Counted from the first letter of the stretch, positions 17,350 through 26,730 are shown. The stretch is 64,000 nt of DNA from an uncultured Ruegeria sp. (GCF_947500045.1 NZ_CANMQQ010000014.1:62001-126000); one strand, 5' to 3'. Translations and numbers: made by a program. The notes: generated by a model not told the origin, from the sequence alone.

Positions 17350-18513
17350 TCAAATGCGGCCCAGCAGATCGGTGGTCGGCCACGCATCTGCTGGAAGCCC
17401 CAATCGCACCTGCTCTGCCTGCACTGCAGCGCGGGTTCCGGCACCCAGAATGCCGTCGATCTTGCCCACGTCATAGCCGCGCGCCTGCAATTTGGTCTGT
17501 AGCCGCTTCATCTGCGCACTCGACAGCCCGGGCGCGGGATTGCCCGCGTCATAAATCTGTCCGCCCTCCAGACGCGTCCCGAAATAAGCGGCAGTCAGAA
17601 CATATACAAAGCTCTGGTTCCATTCGAAATAGACGTCGAAATTTGGATAGGCCAGAAATGCGGGTCCATTATGCCCCTGCGGCAGGATCAGCGAGGCTGG
17701 CAGGTTTGCCAACGATCCGCTGCGCGCTTGCACGCCCATCGATTGCCACTCGGATACCGGGCGCGGTTTGCCGGGGCCGGACAGCGACCAGTCCATTTGC
17801 GCGGGCACTGTCACCTCTTGCAGCCAGGGCTGACCCGCTTGCCAACCCAGATGCGACAGCATCTTGGCCCCCGACATCAGCGCGTCGGGGGCAGAGGTTT
17901 TCAGTGAAACGCGACCATCGCCGTCGCCATCCACGCCGTTGTCCAGAATGTCCTGCGGCAGCATCTGTACCATACCAATTTCACCCGCCCAGGCGCCGGT
18001 CGTGCGCGCAGGGTCGAAATTACCTTGGCTGTACAATTCGATCGCGGCGAAAATCTGAGGGCGAAACAGCTCTGGCCGACGGCAATCATGCGCCAGTGTC
18101 ACCAGCGCGTTGCGGGTGTTGAAATCACCTTGAACCGCGCCATAGTCAGTTTCGAAGGCCCAAAAGGCCAGCAACACACCGCGCGAGACACCGTATTCCC
18201 GCTCGATCCGGTCAAACACCGCATCGTATTTCCGCGACATGGCTGTGCCTCGGTCAATCCGGTTTTGTGAAATCAGATGGCGCGAGAAATCGATAAATGG
18301 TTTCTGGAACACACCCTGTGCCCGGTCGGCTTTCAGCACGGCCCCATCCTGTTGTACGCCTTTGAAAAAGCCGTTGACGGTGGAGGCGTCGAAGCCTTTC
18401 TGACCGGCTTCGGCCTTCAACCCATCGACGAAGGCATTGAAGTTACCACCGCATTGGGCAAAGGCGGGCGAGGCGAGGAAGGCGGCGGCGATTAAGCCGG
18501 AAAGGAAGCGCAT
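17350..18513 (-). CDS. MltB-type lytic murein transglycosylase with a peptidoglycan-binding domain
   Basis: 387 aa with signal peptide MRFLSGLIAAAFLASPAFAQ. The catalytic domain (about 20-310) shows AFWAFETDYGAVQGDFNT, with the catalytic Glu, and GAWAGEIGMVQMLPQDIL, typical of MltB (SLT2). The C-terminal 60 residues are a PG-binding repeat (MKRLQTKLQARGYDVGKIDGILGAGTRAAVQ). It cleaves glycan strands in the periplasm. It is 12 nt downstream of cobD and thus may be in its transcript, though function is unrelated. Confidence 0.92.
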   Translation of the reverse strand: MRFLSGLIAAAFLASPAFAQCGGNFNAFVDGLKAEAGQKGFDASTVNGFFKGVQQDGAVLKADRAQGVFQKPFIDFSRHLISQNRIDRGTAMSRKYDAVFDRIEREYGVSRGVLLAFWAFETDYGAVQGDFNTRNALVTLAHDCRRPELFRPQIFAAIELYSQGNFDPARTTGAWAGEIGMVQMLPQDILDNGVDGDGDGRVSLKTSAPDALMSGAKMLSHLGWQAGQPWLQEVTVPAQMDWSLSGPGKPRPVSEWQSMGVQARSGSLANLPASLILPQGHNGPAFLAYPNFDVYFEWNQSFVYVLTAAYFGTRLEGGQIYDAGNPAPGLSSAQMKRLQTKLQARGYDVGKIDGILGAGTRAAVQAEQVRLGLPADAWPTTDLLGRI

Positions 18514-18525
18514 GGGACAGATCCG

Positions 18526-19446
18526 TCAGAATATGAAGTTGAACCCAACCCACACTGACACGAGCCCAAGCGCAAGCCCCCATACCTGCCAGAGTATGTT
18601 AGATGCGCGGAAAACCTCCGCCGCGTCGATGTTCTGTCGGGCATTTCCGTTTACCCAGGCCAGATCTCGCATCTGCCCGTCATAGCTGCGTGGCCCTGCC
18701 AGCGCGATATCCAGCGCGCGCGCCATGGCAGCCTCGGGCCAGCCTGCATTGGGTGAGATATGGCGTCGGGCATCCCCAACCATCTCACCCCAGCGGGACC
18801 ATTGTCCGGTCAGCGCCACGATCATCACAAAGGTCAGCCGGGCCGGGAACAGGTTCAGTGCATCGTCCAGCCGCGCCGCAGCCCAGCCGAAGGCGCGGTA
18901 TTTCTCGTTGCGATACCCGATCATGCTGTCGGCGGTGTTGACCGCCTTATAGACCAGCAACCCCGGCAGCCCCGCGACTAGAAACCAGAAGGCAGGGGCG
19001 ATCACACCGTCGCTCAGATTTTCCGCGGCGCTTTCGATGGCGGATCGGGCCACCTGCGCCTCGGTCATTGCGTTCACGTCACGTGAGACGATCAGGGCAA
19101 CCTGCATGCGCCCTTCTGCAAGTGAGCTCAGCAGCCCCTCACCGACCGCGCGAACATGTGTGACAAGAGATTTTTGGGCCAGAAGGATTGCACATACCAC
19201 GATCTCGGCAATAGGGCCGAGCAGGGCCAGCAGATGGCCCACGGCATAGGCGGCAAGAACCAATATGATCGCCGCCGCAACCCCTTTGAGGCGGCGATGC
19301 GCCCCTTGGTTCAGCCGGTTGTCCAGCCAGCCAATTGCATTGCCCATCAGCACCGCAGGGTGGCGAACACGGGACCACAGCCAGTCCGGCTCACCCAGTG
19401 CTGCATCCAGACACATGGCGCAGACCAATAGGAAGGCCGTACTCAA
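18526..19446 (-). CDS. cobD: Adenosylcobinamide-phosphate synthase CobD/CbiB
   Basis: 306 aa membrane protein that joins the aminopropanol (phosphate) arm to adenosylcobyric acid. The opening [24 protein letters not shown] and [40 protein letters not shown] are hallmark CobD motifs. The start is the TTG at 19446, which overlaps the cobC stop as TTGA; the longer frame to 19563 lies inside cobC. Coupled to cobC. Confidence 0.95.
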   Translation of the reverse strand: MSTAFLLVCAMCLDAALGEPDWLWSRVRHPAVLMGNAIGWLDNRLNQGAHRRLKGVAAAIILVLAAYAVGHLLALLGPIAEIVVCAILLAQKSLVTHVRAVGEGLLSSLAEGRMQVALIVSRDVNAMTEAQVARSAIESAAENLSDGVIAPAFWFLVAGLPGLLVYKAVNTADSMIGYRNEKYRAFGWAAARLDDALNLFPARLTFVMIVALTGQWSRWGEMVGDARRHISPNAGWPEAAMARALDIALAGPRSYDGQMRDLAWVNGNARQNIDAAEVFRASNILWQVWGLALGLVSVWVGFNFIF

Positions 19447-20408
19447 AGCGCTGCCTCCAACCTGGACCGGCCGTGTGCTGGCGGAAGACCAAGGCGCAGG
19501 AATGTCTTGGAATAGGGGAAAATCCGGCTCCAGATATGGGCGCGAGCCAACTTGTCTTGCCAAGCGGCAGCGTCGTCGACGTCATAAAGACGAAACAGGC
19601 TGGTGCCTCCGATTAACCGCGCCCCATTGGCCGTGATAAGCTGGTCCAGCCGCGTCGCTTCGGTTGCCAGACCAGCTCGGGTCTCCTCAGCCCACCTTGT
19701 GTCGCGCAACGCCTGCGCCCCAATCCTCAGTGCGGGGCCGGAAACTGCCCAGGGCCCTGTCAGATCGTTCAACCGTGCGATCAGTTCCGGCTGGCCGATC
19801 GCAAAGCCCAGCCGCAGCCCGGCCAGTCCCCAGAACTTACCGAAGCTTTTCAGCACAACAACGCCGGGCTGGCCCGCCAAATGGATCAACGAGGCGTCGG
19901 GGGTGACATCACAAAAACTCTCGTCAATCACGGTCAGCGGCGCATCGACGTCTGTTTCCTGCCAAATGCGTCCATCGGGATTGTTGGGGTGCACGATCAC
20001 CCGAGCCTCGACCGGGCCGGTTTCTTGCGCGGTCCAGCCCTGCGCGGTGAACGCGGCGGCGTGTTCGTTGTAGGTGGGCATTGTGATCTGCACTCGGCCT
20101 GCCTTTGCCAGCGCAGGTAAACGCGCAATCACTGCTGATGCCCCGGGGGCGGGCAGGATTTGTGCCGTGTCTGGCACGCCCCAAAATACCCGGGCTGCAT
20201 CCGTCAAGCGTTCAAACGCGCCATGATCAGGCAGGTCCATCCAATCTGATGCCTTAAGTCCTGAGACCTTGTAAGGATGCGGGTTGATCCCGGTCGACAG
20301 ATCGACCCAATCATCGCGCGCGCCGCCGAAATGTGCCATCGCGCCATCCAGCCCGCCGCCATGATCGCGGGCCGTTCTCGGGTTCAGATTTTCAGCCTGT
20401 CCAACCAT
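19443..20408 (-). CDS. cobC: Threonine-phosphate decarboxylase CobC (PLP)
   Basis: 321 aa, class I aminotransferase fold. It decarboxylates O-phospho-L-threonine to aminopropanol phosphate for the nucleotide loop of cobalamin. [11 protein letters not shown] at the N-terminus is a CobC trait, [11 protein letters not shown] and the PLP lysine in [15 protein letters not shown] follow. It is translationally coupled to cobD. No cobalamin riboswitch was recognised in the 180-nt upstream region. Confidence 0.93.
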   Translation of the reverse strand: MVGQAENLNPRTARDHGGGLDGAMAHFGGARDDWVDLSTGINPHPYKVSGLKASDWMDLPDHGAFERLTDAARVFWGVPDTAQILPAPGASAVIARLPALAKAGRVQITMPTYNEHAAAFTAQGWTAQETGPVEARVIVHPNNPDGRIWQETDVDAPLTVIDESFCDVTPDASLIHLAGQPGVVVLKSFGKFWGLAGLRLGFAIGQPELIARLNDLTGPWAVSGPALRIGAQALRDTRWAEETRAGLATEATRLDQLITANGARLIGGTSLFRLYDVDDAAAWQDKLARAHIWSRIFPYSKTFLRLGLPPAHGRSRLEAAL

Positions 20409-20504
20409 GTTCCCCTGCCGGAATCGCCTGTTTATGCAGCTTCAAGCGGATTTTTGCCGCTCATACAAGCGAATCCGCAGGATCACAGCGCTGTGCAGGC
20501 GTCG

Positions 20505-20519
20505 TTAACACTTTGTTAA
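20505..20519. promoter_or_regulatory. Perfect CtrA box TTAA-N7-TTAA
   Basis: TTAA (20505-20508), spacer CACTTTG, TTAA (20516-20519): the full CtrA recognition site of alphaproteobacteria. It lies 70 nt before the receiver-like gene at 20589 and 97 nt before cobC on the other strand. It is the only exact copy I found in intergenic DNA here. Confidence 0.6.
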
Positions 20520-20588
20520 GGAAATCGCGTGATCACGGACAACAGGGGTCGGCACCACTCACCCTACCATGTGCCGAGGTTGTTGCAA

Positions 20589-20951
20589 ATGAAAGTACTG
20601 ATTGTTGAGAGTAACCCCGATCTAGGTCGGGTTTGGCAGCGGCATCTGCAAAGGCAGGAGGCCGAAGTAACGCTGGTCGAAACGCAAGAGGCCGCCATAC
20701 TGGCGCTGTACGGGACGGCCTTTGATATCATCGTTTTGGATCTGGTTCTTGAAACCGGCAGCGCGCTGGCGGTGGCCGATTTCGCCAGCTATCGCCGCCC
20801 CGAGACACGGGTGATCTTTGTGACCAACACCACCTTCTTCTCGGACGGGTCCATCTTTGCCCACAGCGCCAATGCGTGCGCCTATGTCCAAAGTTCTACC
20901 CCGCCCGAGGATCTGGCAGCCATGGTGGAACACTACGCCGCCGGGCGCTGA
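20589..20951 (+). CDS. Single-domain receiver protein with a degenerate switch
   Basis: 120 aa. VLIVESNPDLGRVWQRHL begins a response-regulator receiver, with the phospho-acceptor Asp51 (IIVLDLVL) and Thr79 (IFVTNT). The N-terminal acidic pair is altered (E7, S8, D11) and the invariant lysine of the Y-x-x-K-P loop is replaced (YVQSSTPP, Ser102). No output domain. The start is the ATG at 20589, not the earlier in-frame ATG at 20529. The last 19 nt overlap the convergent GST gene. Confidence 0.78.
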   Translation: MKVLIVESNPDLGRVWQRHLQRQEAEVTLVETQEAAILALYGTAFDIIVLDLVLETGSALAVADFASYRRPETRVIFVTNTTFFSDGSIFAHSANACAYVQSSTPPEDLAAMVEHYAAGR

Positions 20952-21922
20952 TCCCGTTCATGAGGTTCTGAATAATCCAGCGCCGGGTTCACCGGAATGA
21001 TCCGGTGCGGGTTTATGCTGTCGTGGCTAAAGTGATAGTGGCGCACGATGTGGTTCATGTTCACCGTCTCGGCCACGCCCGGCCATTGATACAACTCGCG
21101 CGTGTATGCCCACAGGTTCGGGTAGTCGACCAACCGTCGCTTGTTGCATTTGAAATGCAGATGATAGACCGGGTCGAACCGGATGAGCGTTGTGAACAGC
21201 CGCCAATCAGCCTCGGTCACGCGGTCTCCCATCAGATAACGGTTCCGGGCCAGACGATCCTCAAGCCAGTCCAGAGTGTCGAACAGCGGACCAACAGCAG
21301 TGTCATAGGCCTCCTGCGTGGTGGCAAAGCCAGACTTGTAGACCCCGTTGTTCACATCGGAATAGATGCGCGCATTCACGTCTTCGATTTCATCCCACAT
21401 CGCCTCGGGCCAATAGTCATCCGTATTGCCGGTGATCCCGTCAAAGGCGGAATTGAACATGCGGATGATTTCCGAGCTTTCGTTCGACACGATGGTCTTC
21501 TCGACTTTGTCCCACAGGATCGGCACAGTGACGCGGCCCGAATAATTGGGATCGGCACGGGTATAGATCTGATGGGCAAAATCCGACCCAAACAGCTTGT
21601 CCCCGGTAGCGCCATGCGCGTCCGTTTCAAAGGTCCAGCCCTTGTCCAGCATGTCGGGATGCACGACCGAGACCGAGATGTGGTCACTCAGCCCTTTCAA
21701 CTCACGAAAGATCAGCGTGCGATGCGCCCAGGGGCAGGCGTGAGAGACATAGAGGTGATAGCGCCCGCTTTCTGCTTCAAATCCGCCGCGCCCCGAAGGA
21801 CCGGGTGCGCCATCGGCCGTGATCCAGTTGCGAAACTGTGCGGCCGAGCGTTTGAACGCCCCGCCGGTGGATTTGGTATCATACCAGGTGTCATGCCATA
21901 CGCCGTCGACTAGCAGGCCCAT
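20933..21922 (-). CDS. Glutathionyl-hydroquinone reductase / Xi-class GST (YqjG-like)
   Basis: 329 aa. The catalytic Cys is in SHACPWAHRTLIFR, the C-P-W-A motif of glutathionyl-hydroquinone reductases. RVTVPILWDK gives the cis-Pro for glutathione binding and the all-helical domain has NRYLMGDRVTEADWRLFTTLIRFDPVY. It reduces glutathionyl-hydroquinones in the cytoplasm. Three ATGs in a row follow GGAGG; the third (21922) has the best 7-nt spacing. Confidence 0.93.
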   Translation of the reverse strand: MGLLVDGVWHDTWYDTKSTGGAFKRSAAQFRNWITADGAPGPSGRGGFEAESGRYHLYVSHACPWAHRTLIFRELKGLSDHISVSVVHPDMLDKGWTFETDAHGATGDKLFGSDFAHQIYTRADPNYSGRVTVPILWDKVEKTIVSNESSEIIRMFNSAFDGITGNTDDYWPEAMWDEIEDVNARIYSDVNNGVYKSGFATTQEAYDTAVGPLFDTLDWLEDRLARNRYLMGDRVTEADWRLFTTLIRFDPVYHLHFKCNKRRLVDYPNLWAYTRELYQWPGVAETVNMNHIVRHYHFSHDSINPHRIIPVNPALDYSEPHERDQRPAA

Positions 21923-22123
21923 CATCATTCCTCCGCTTTGCGATTGAGGCAAAGATAGGCTGCCGAGGCCTATGTTCCTATTTCATCGCGCGCGCATCTG
22001 GCCTGCGTGCGTGCACAGAGCTATCCGGGCAACAATTTGCATATCCCGCAGGCTATGTGATGCCGTTCACTGGATTTTTACATATGTCGCGTCACAATAG
22101 AGATGGTTAAGGGGGAAATTATT

Positions 22124-22477
22124 ATGAGTACCTATGTTTCCAAGGAAATACGCGCCGAATTAGACGCGGCCCGAATCGCTACACTCAAGAAATCTAGCCG
22201 TATGCGGGTGGAAGTTGGCGACAATAGCTTTAAAATTCTGACATTGTGGAAAGACGGTTTTACCGTCGAGGCCGAGACTACTCCGCGTCTGCGCGGGCTG
22301 GTCGATATTTATGACGGGGCCAATCACCTGTACCAATGCCTGATCATCGCCGATGAAGAAGCGGTGGGTGAGATGCGATATGAGTTCAAGCGCAATACCG
22401 TGGCCGCCGATAAGGCCCCGCTGGATTTCTACCGCGCGCCAGATGCGCCGATCGCATTGCTGGGGCTTGAGGAATAA
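22124..22477 (+). CDS. Conserved hypothetical protein with a PilZ-like beta pattern
   Basis: 117 aa from the ATG at 22124, preceded by AGGGGGAAATT. VSKEIRAELDAARIATLKKSSRMRVEVG is a charged N-terminal helix; FKILTLWKDGFTVEAETTPRLRGLVDIYDG looks like a small beta barrel, with an acidic tail. No signal peptide or helix bundle. A c-di-GMP-binding PilZ fold would fit the strand pattern loosely but no RxxxR/DxSxxG pair is complete. Function unknown. Confidence 0.62.
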   Translation: MSTYVSKEIRAELDAARIATLKKSSRMRVEVGDNSFKILTLWKDGFTVEAETTPRLRGLVDIYDGANHLYQCLIIADEEAVGEMRYEFKRNTVAADKAPLDFYRAPDAPIALLGLEE

Positions 22478-22483
22478 TACGTC

Positions 22484-23011
22484 TTAGGGGCGAATTTCGA
22501 CCGTAGTCCCGGTTTCAGTCAGGCTCCAAAGCTGGGCCATCTCTGCATTCGAGATGGCGATACATCCCGCAGTCCAGTCGCCCGGCAGGGTCAGCCCGAC
22601 AACCCCGTTCGGCTGCCCGTGAATGAAGATATCACCGCCCGGATCGATCCCGTATTGCTGAGCGCGCGAGATATCGTCGGGCTGCGGATAGTCGATCCCC
22701 AGCGATAGGTGAAAGGAGCTTTGCGGATTGCGGCGGTTGACTGTGAAGATACCTTCGGGCGTTTTGCCATCGCCTTCCTGCAATTTGTCTCCGTCCGGTG
22801 CAAATCCCAGCGCGATGTCAGTCTGCAGGACCACCGCACCGTCCAGACTGGCGGTTAAGCGGCGCGCAGATTTCTCGATCAGAATGTGATCAACCCGCGA
22901 GGCCTCGGGTGCCATCTGCGGGGCAGGGGGGCGGGGGCCATATCGGTCCCAGCCCAGCCATGCCAACCCTGCCAGCAGGATCAGCGCCAATATCAGGACG
23001 CGACGCCGCAT
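22484..23011 (-). CDS. L,D-transpeptidase family protein (YkuD domain)
   Basis: 175 aa. An N-terminal membrane anchor (residues 4-20) exports the domain to the periplasm. The YkuD signature is seen in FIHGQPNG and, 16 residues later, TAGCIAISNAEM, with the catalytic Cys. GKTPEGIFTVNRRNPQS is the conserved strand before it. This group resembles ErfK/YbiS or the murein-lipoprotein amidase DpaA. It starts 3 nt after the PatB-type gene, so is probably co-transcribed. Confidence 0.9.
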   Translation of the reverse strand: MRRRVLILALILLAGLAWLGWDRYGPRPPAPQMAPEASRVDHILIEKSARRLTASLDGAVVLQTDIALGFAPDGDKLQEGDGKTPEGIFTVNRRNPQSSFHLSLGIDYPQPDDISRAQQYGIDPGGDIFIHGQPNGVVGLTLPGDWTAGCIAISNAEMAQLWSLTETGTTVEIRP

Positions 23012-23014
23012 CGG

Positions 23015-24187
23015 TTATTGCAAATCACCAAACGCGGATTTCAGCCGGGCGCATGCCTCTTCTACCCGCGCGCGTTGCGTGGCCAGATTGAACCGCTCGA
23101 ACGTCTCGCCTCCGGTGCCGAAATCGGGCCCGGACGAGGTGGCGATCCGCGCATCCTCACGCAGGCGGCGTACGAATTCCGCGTGATCCATCCCGGTGCC
23201 CGAGAAATCGACCCAGGCCAGATAGGTTGCCTGCAAAGGCATTGACCACAGCCCCGGAATATCGGCGATGGCGGCATCGAACAGTTTACGGTTGGCATCC
23301 AGATGGGCGACCTGTTCATCGACCCATTTCGCCCCTTCAGGCGAATAAGCGGCGGTGATCATCGCCACGCCCAACGCGCTTGGATCATAATCCAATGTGG
23401 TAATCCGGTGCCGCATCTCGGCGCGCAGCTTGGCATCAGGAATGATCATATTCCCGGTGCGCTGCCCGGCAATGTTGAACGTTTTCGAGGCGGCAGTCAG
23501 ATTCACCGTCCACGGGCGCGCATCCGGCGCAGCCACGTCCATCGGCACAAAAGTGTTTCCCGGATAGACCAGATCATGGTGGATTTCATCCGACACAAGG
23601 ATCAACCCATTGCGTTCCGCAAAAGCCGCCACCGCGCGCAGCTCAGCCGGTGTCCAAACCCGGCCCGAAGGATTCTGAGGTGAGCACCACAGCAACAGCT
23701 TCTCGGACCCGTCAAGACGCGACTGGGCATCGTCCAGATCAAGCGCATAGCTATTGCCCTCACGCACCAGCGGGCATTCAACCACACGGCGACCCGATTT
23801 GTTCACCTTGTGTGCAAACTCATGATAGACGGGCGAAAAAATCACCACGCCATCCCCCGGTTCGCTCCAGACATCCAGACACAGGGCAATCGCGTTGCCC
23901 AGCCCTTGCGAGGTCAGGACCCAATCGGTGTCAATTTCCCAGTTGTGACGGGTCTTCATCCACCATTGGATTGCGTTCAGATACTCCGGGTGCGTCCACG
24001 AATAGCCAAACGCGCCATGATCGGCTGCCTCGCGCACCGCTTCGATCACGCAAGGAGCTGTGGCATAGTCGGAATCGGCGGTCCACATGGCGAGCCCATT
24101 GTCGGGCGAGACGCCGTACAAACGCTCCATCTTGTCCCATTTGGTGGCGTTGGTTCCCCGGCGGTCGATCAGGTCGTTGAAAGTCAT
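23015..24187 (-). CDS. PatB/MalY-type PLP C-S lyase (cystathionine beta-lyase-like)
   Basis: 390 aa fold-type I PLP enzyme. MTFNDLIDRRGTNATKWDKM is the characteristic MalY/PatB N-terminus, then MWTADSDYATAPCVIEAV, LLWCSPQNPSGRVW, and the PLP lysine in LTAASKTFNIAG. It cleaves the C-S bond of cystathionine or related thioethers to give homocysteine, pyruvate and ammonia. In roseobacters relatives act in sulfur-compound metabolism, which is inference here. ATG at 24187 follows GGAGATG. Confidence 0.9.
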   Translation of the reverse strand: MTFNDLIDRRGTNATKWDKMERLYGVSPDNGLAMWTADSDYATAPCVIEAVREAADHGAFGYSWTHPEYLNAIQWWMKTRHNWEIDTDWVLTSQGLGNAIALCLDVWSEPGDGVVIFSPVYHEFAHKVNKSGRRVVECPLVREGNSYALDLDDAQSRLDGSEKLLLWCSPQNPSGRVWTPAELRAVAAFAERNGLILVSDEIHHDLVYPGNTFVPMDVAAPDARPWTVNLTAASKTFNIAGQRTGNMIIPDAKLRAEMRHRITTLDYDPSALGVAMITAAYSPEGAKWVDEQVAHLDANRKLFDAAIADIPGLWSMPLQATYLAWVDFSGTGMDHAEFVRRLREDARIATSSGPDFGTGGETFERFNLATQRARVEEACARLKSAFGDLQ

Positions 24188-24281
24188 GTCATCTCCATCT
24201 GTCGAAGCGAAAGCTAACCTCAAATCCGCCATGTGCAAGGGGGCCGTTGCGGTGGCGGGCGGGATGTCCTAAATCAGCCTC

Positions 24282-24800
24282 ATGAAACGCAATATCCTGA
24301 TCCATCCCGATCCCCGTCTGAAAAAGGTCTGTGCACCGGTGGCCGACATCACCGATGAACTGCGCAAACTGGCCGATGACCTGCTGGAGACGATGTATGA
24401 CGCGCCTGGTGTTGGCCTTGCAGCCCCTCAGGTCGGTGTGCTCGACCGGCTGATCGTGGTGGATTGCGTCAAGGAAGAAGGCGAAGTTCCGCGCCCGCTG
24501 GCGATGTTCAACCCCGAGGTCGTGGCATCTTCGGACGAAACCAATGTCTATGAGGAAGGCTGCCTGTCGATCCCAGATCAATTTGCCGAGGTGACGCGCC
24601 CCAAGACAGTGGACGTCGCGTGGCTGGACCGCGATGGCAATCTGCAGCAGGAAACCTTTGACGGGCTCTGGGCGACTTGTGTGCAGCACGAGATCGATCA
24701 TCTGAACGGCAAGCTGTTCATCGACTATCTCAAGCCGCTGAAACGTCAGATGATCACGCGCAAGATGCAAAAGCTCAAACGCGAACAGGCACGTGCATGA
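24282..24800 (+). CDS. def: Peptide deformylase
   Basis: 172 aa. It removes the N-formyl group from nascent proteins. All three motifs are intact: GVGLAAPQ (43-50), EGCLS with Cys94, and HEIDH with His136, Glu137 and His140 for the Fe/Zn centre. It overlaps the second deformylase-like gene by ATGA and precedes fmt, so formylation and deformylation genes are together. Confidence 0.98.
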   Translation: MKRNILIHPDPRLKKVCAPVADITDELRKLADDLLETMYDAPGVGLAAPQVGVLDRLIVVDCVKEEGEVPRPLAMFNPEVVASSDETNVYEEGCLSIPDQFAEVTRPKTVDVAWLDRDGNLQQETFDGLWATCVQHEIDHLNGKLFIDYLKPLKRQMITRKMQKLKREQARA

Positions 24801-25291
24801 GCGTGCGCACCTGTCTGCCATGGCCCGACAAACACCTGCGGACCAAGGCCGAGGATGTCGCCGAGATCACCGATGAGGTTCGCGCGATCTGGGCCGACAT
24901 GATCGACACGATGGAGGCTATGCCCGGCGTCGGCCTCGCCGCACCTCAGATCGGGGTGATGCTGCGACTGGCCGTTGTGGATGGCTCGACCCAGCGGGGC
25001 AAAGCGGTACGTCTGGCCAACCCCGAGATCCTGCACAGCTCGGTCGAGTTGCGCGAACATGAAGAGGCCAGCCCGAACCTGCCCGGCGTTTCCGCCAAGG
25101 TAAAACGCCCCCGCGCGGTGACGGTGAAATTCCTGAACGAACAGGGCCAGATCGACCGCCGCGATTTCGTCGGCATCGAAGCCACCAGCGTGCAGCACCA
25201 GATCGACCATCTGAACGGGCGCATGTATTTTGACCGGCTCAGCAAGGTCAAACGCGATATGCTGCTGCGCAAGGCGCGCAAATCAACGTAG
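24797..25291 (+). CDS. Deformylase-like protein with a broken metal site
   Basis: 164 aa, ATGA overlap with def. Clear PDF fold: GVGLAAPQ (44-51) is perfect, and the C-terminal metal helix survives in part. But the EGCLS motif reads EASPN (the Cys ligand position is Ser92) and HEIDH reads HQIDH (catalytic Glu replaced by Gln135). The two histidines (134, 138) remain. Deformylase activity is therefore unlikely; a scaffold or ribosome-binding role is possible. Frame intact and codon use normal, so it is not decaying. Confidence 0.88.
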   Translation: MSVRTCLPWPDKHLRTKAEDVAEITDEVRAIWADMIDTMEAMPGVGLAAPQIGVMLRLAVVDGSTQRGKAVRLANPEILHSSVELREHEEASPNLPGVSAKVKRPRAVTVKFLNEQGQIDRRDFVGIEATSVQHQIDHLNGRMYFDRLSKVKRDMLLRKARKST

Positions 25292-25307
25292 GCCGGGCTT
25301 CAGCCCG
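25290..25307 (+). other. GC-rich hairpin between the deformylase-like gene and fmt
   Basis: GCCGGGC (25290-25296), loop TTCA, GCCCGGC (25301-25307): a 7-bp perfect stem overlapping the last base region of the upstream stop and 27 nt before the fmt start. No T-run. It may reduce or separate fmt expression from def. Confidence 0.45.
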
Positions 25308-25334
25308 GCACCTGCCACAATCCCGGAGCCGACG

Positions 25335-26249
25335 ATGCGCATAATCTTTATGGGAACACCCGATTTCTCAGTTCCGGTCCTTGATGCACTCGTTGAGGCG
25401 GGGCACGAGGTTGTCGCCGTTTACTGCCAGCCCCCCCGGCCAGCCGGTCGTGGCAAGAAAGACCGTCCAACCCCGGTCCATGCAAGGGCCGAGGCGCTGG
25501 GTCTCGAGGTGCGCCACCCGACCTCGCTGAAATCACAAGATGAGCAGGCGCGCTTTGCCGCACTGAACGCCGATATCGCTGTTGTCGTGGCGTATGGGCT
25601 GATCCTGCCCCAGCCCATTTTGGACGCACCCACCCATGGCTGCCTGAACATTCACGCCAGCCTGTTGCCACGCTGGCGCGGCGCGGCGCCGATCCATCGT
25701 GCGATTATGGCAGGTGATGCGCAAACCGGCATCTGCATCATGCAGATGGAGGCCGGGCTGGACACCGGTCCCGTCATGCTACGCGAGGTCACCGATATCG
25801 GCATCGAAGAAACCACCGCGCAGTTGCATGACCGGCTCTCGGATATGGGCGCTGCGCTGATCGTCGAGGCTCTGGCAAAATTACCCAGTCTAACCCCTGA
25901 TCCGCAGCCCCAGGATGGCGTGACCTACGCCGCCAAGATCGACAAATCCGAAGCACGGGTCGATTGGTCAGCACCCGCTACCGATGTCGACCGGAAGATC
26001 CGCGGCCTCTCTCCATTCCCCGGTGCATGGACCGAGGTCGGGGGCGACCGGGTCAAACTCCTCGCCTCACGTTTGGCCAAAGGGCAGGGCGTTCCGGGTG
26101 AGGTTCTGGACGAACACCTATGCGTGGCTTGTGGCGAAGGCGCGGTCGAGCTGCTGCGCTTGCAAAGGGCAGGCAAAGGCGCGCAGGATACGGAAACCTT
26201 CCTGCGGGGTTGGCCGATCCCGGTCGGCACCCGCCTGTCATCGGAGTAA
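25335..26249 (+). CDS. fmt: Methionyl-tRNA formyltransferase
   Basis: 304 aa from [19 protein letters not shown]. It formylates initiator Met-tRNA with 10-formyl-THF. The catalytic [18 protein letters not shown] and DTGP ([10 protein letters not shown]) motifs are intact, and a C-terminal tRNA-binding barrel is present. It follows def and the deformylase-like gene. The earlier in-frame ATG at 25230 lies inside the upstream gene and is not used. Confidence 0.97.
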   Translation: MRIIFMGTPDFSVPVLDALVEAGHEVVAVYCQPPRPAGRGKKDRPTPVHARAEALGLEVRHPTSLKSQDEQARFAALNADIAVVVAYGLILPQPILDAPTHGCLNIHASLLPRWRGAAPIHRAIMAGDAQTGICIMQMEAGLDTGPVMLREVTDIGIEETTAQLHDRLSDMGAALIVEALAKLPSLTPDPQPQDGVTYAAKIDKSEARVDWSAPATDVDRKIRGLSPFPGAWTEVGGDRVKLLASRLAKGQGVPGEVLDEHLCVACGEGAVELLRLQRAGKGAQDTETFLRGWPIPVGTRLSSE

Positions 26250-26255
26250 GCCTAT

Positions 26256-26492
26256 ATGTTCATGATCCTGATGGGCACCGTCGTGATTGCCGGGATTGTG
26301 GGTTATCTGTCCGAGAAGACCGGGTTTACCCATAACGGCTACCTGCAATCGATCATCATCTGCGTTGGCGGAGCCTTCCTGTTTTATTTCGTCCGCATCA
26401 TGTTCGGCATCAGCTTTGGCCCTCCGGGATTGGATGCGGTGCTGTCCTCCATCGGTGCGCTGATCATCGTGCCGACACATTGGAGGAAATGA
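26256..26492 (+). CDS. Small membrane protein
   Basis: 78 aa with two or three hydrophobic helices (MFMILMGTVVIAGIVGYL and YLQSIIICVGGAFLFYFV, then LSSIGALIIVPTHW). The glycine-rich end is similar in kind to GlsB/YeaQ proteins, and the next gene is of that family, so this may be a diverged duplicate. It starts 6 nt after fmt. Confidence 0.72.
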   Translation: MFMILMGTVVIAGIVGYLSEKTGFTHNGYLQSIIICVGGAFLFYFVRIMFGISFGPPGLDAVLSSIGALIIVPTHWRK

Positions 26493-26493
26493 C

Positions 26494-26730
26494 ATGCCCA
26501 TCATCGCCCTGATTGTCATCGGAGCTGCAGCCGGTTTCCTCGCCACCCGTCTAATGCGGATCGAGGCTGATATTCCCACCACCATGCTGATAGGCATCGT
26601 TGGTGCGTTGGTAGGCGGGTTGATCCTGCGCACTTTGCTGGCCGTAATGGGCTGGCTCTCAGGATTTGTCGGAGCCGTATTGGGCGCGCTGCTGGTGATC
26701 TGGCTCTGGCAGACTTACATACGTCGCTGA
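26494..26730 (+). CDS. GlsB/YeaQ/YmgE-family membrane protein
   Basis: 78 aa, three helices rich in Gly/Ala (IIALIVIGAAAGFLATRLM, LIGIVGALVGGLIL, GFVGAVLGALLVIWLW), the pattern of the transglycosylase-associated GlsB family. Function in stress tolerance is suggested for relatives only. It follows its neighbour by 1 nt, so they form a pair. Confidence 0.8.
   Translation: MPIIALIVIGAAAGFLATRLMRIEADIPTTMLIGIVGALVGGLILRTLLAVMGWLSGFVGAVLGALLVIWLWQTYIRR

Noticed and set aside
20409..20588. Possible cobalamin riboswitch before cobC
   Set aside because: No B12-box-like GCCACTG element or matching stem was found on the minus strand; only the CtrA box stands out.
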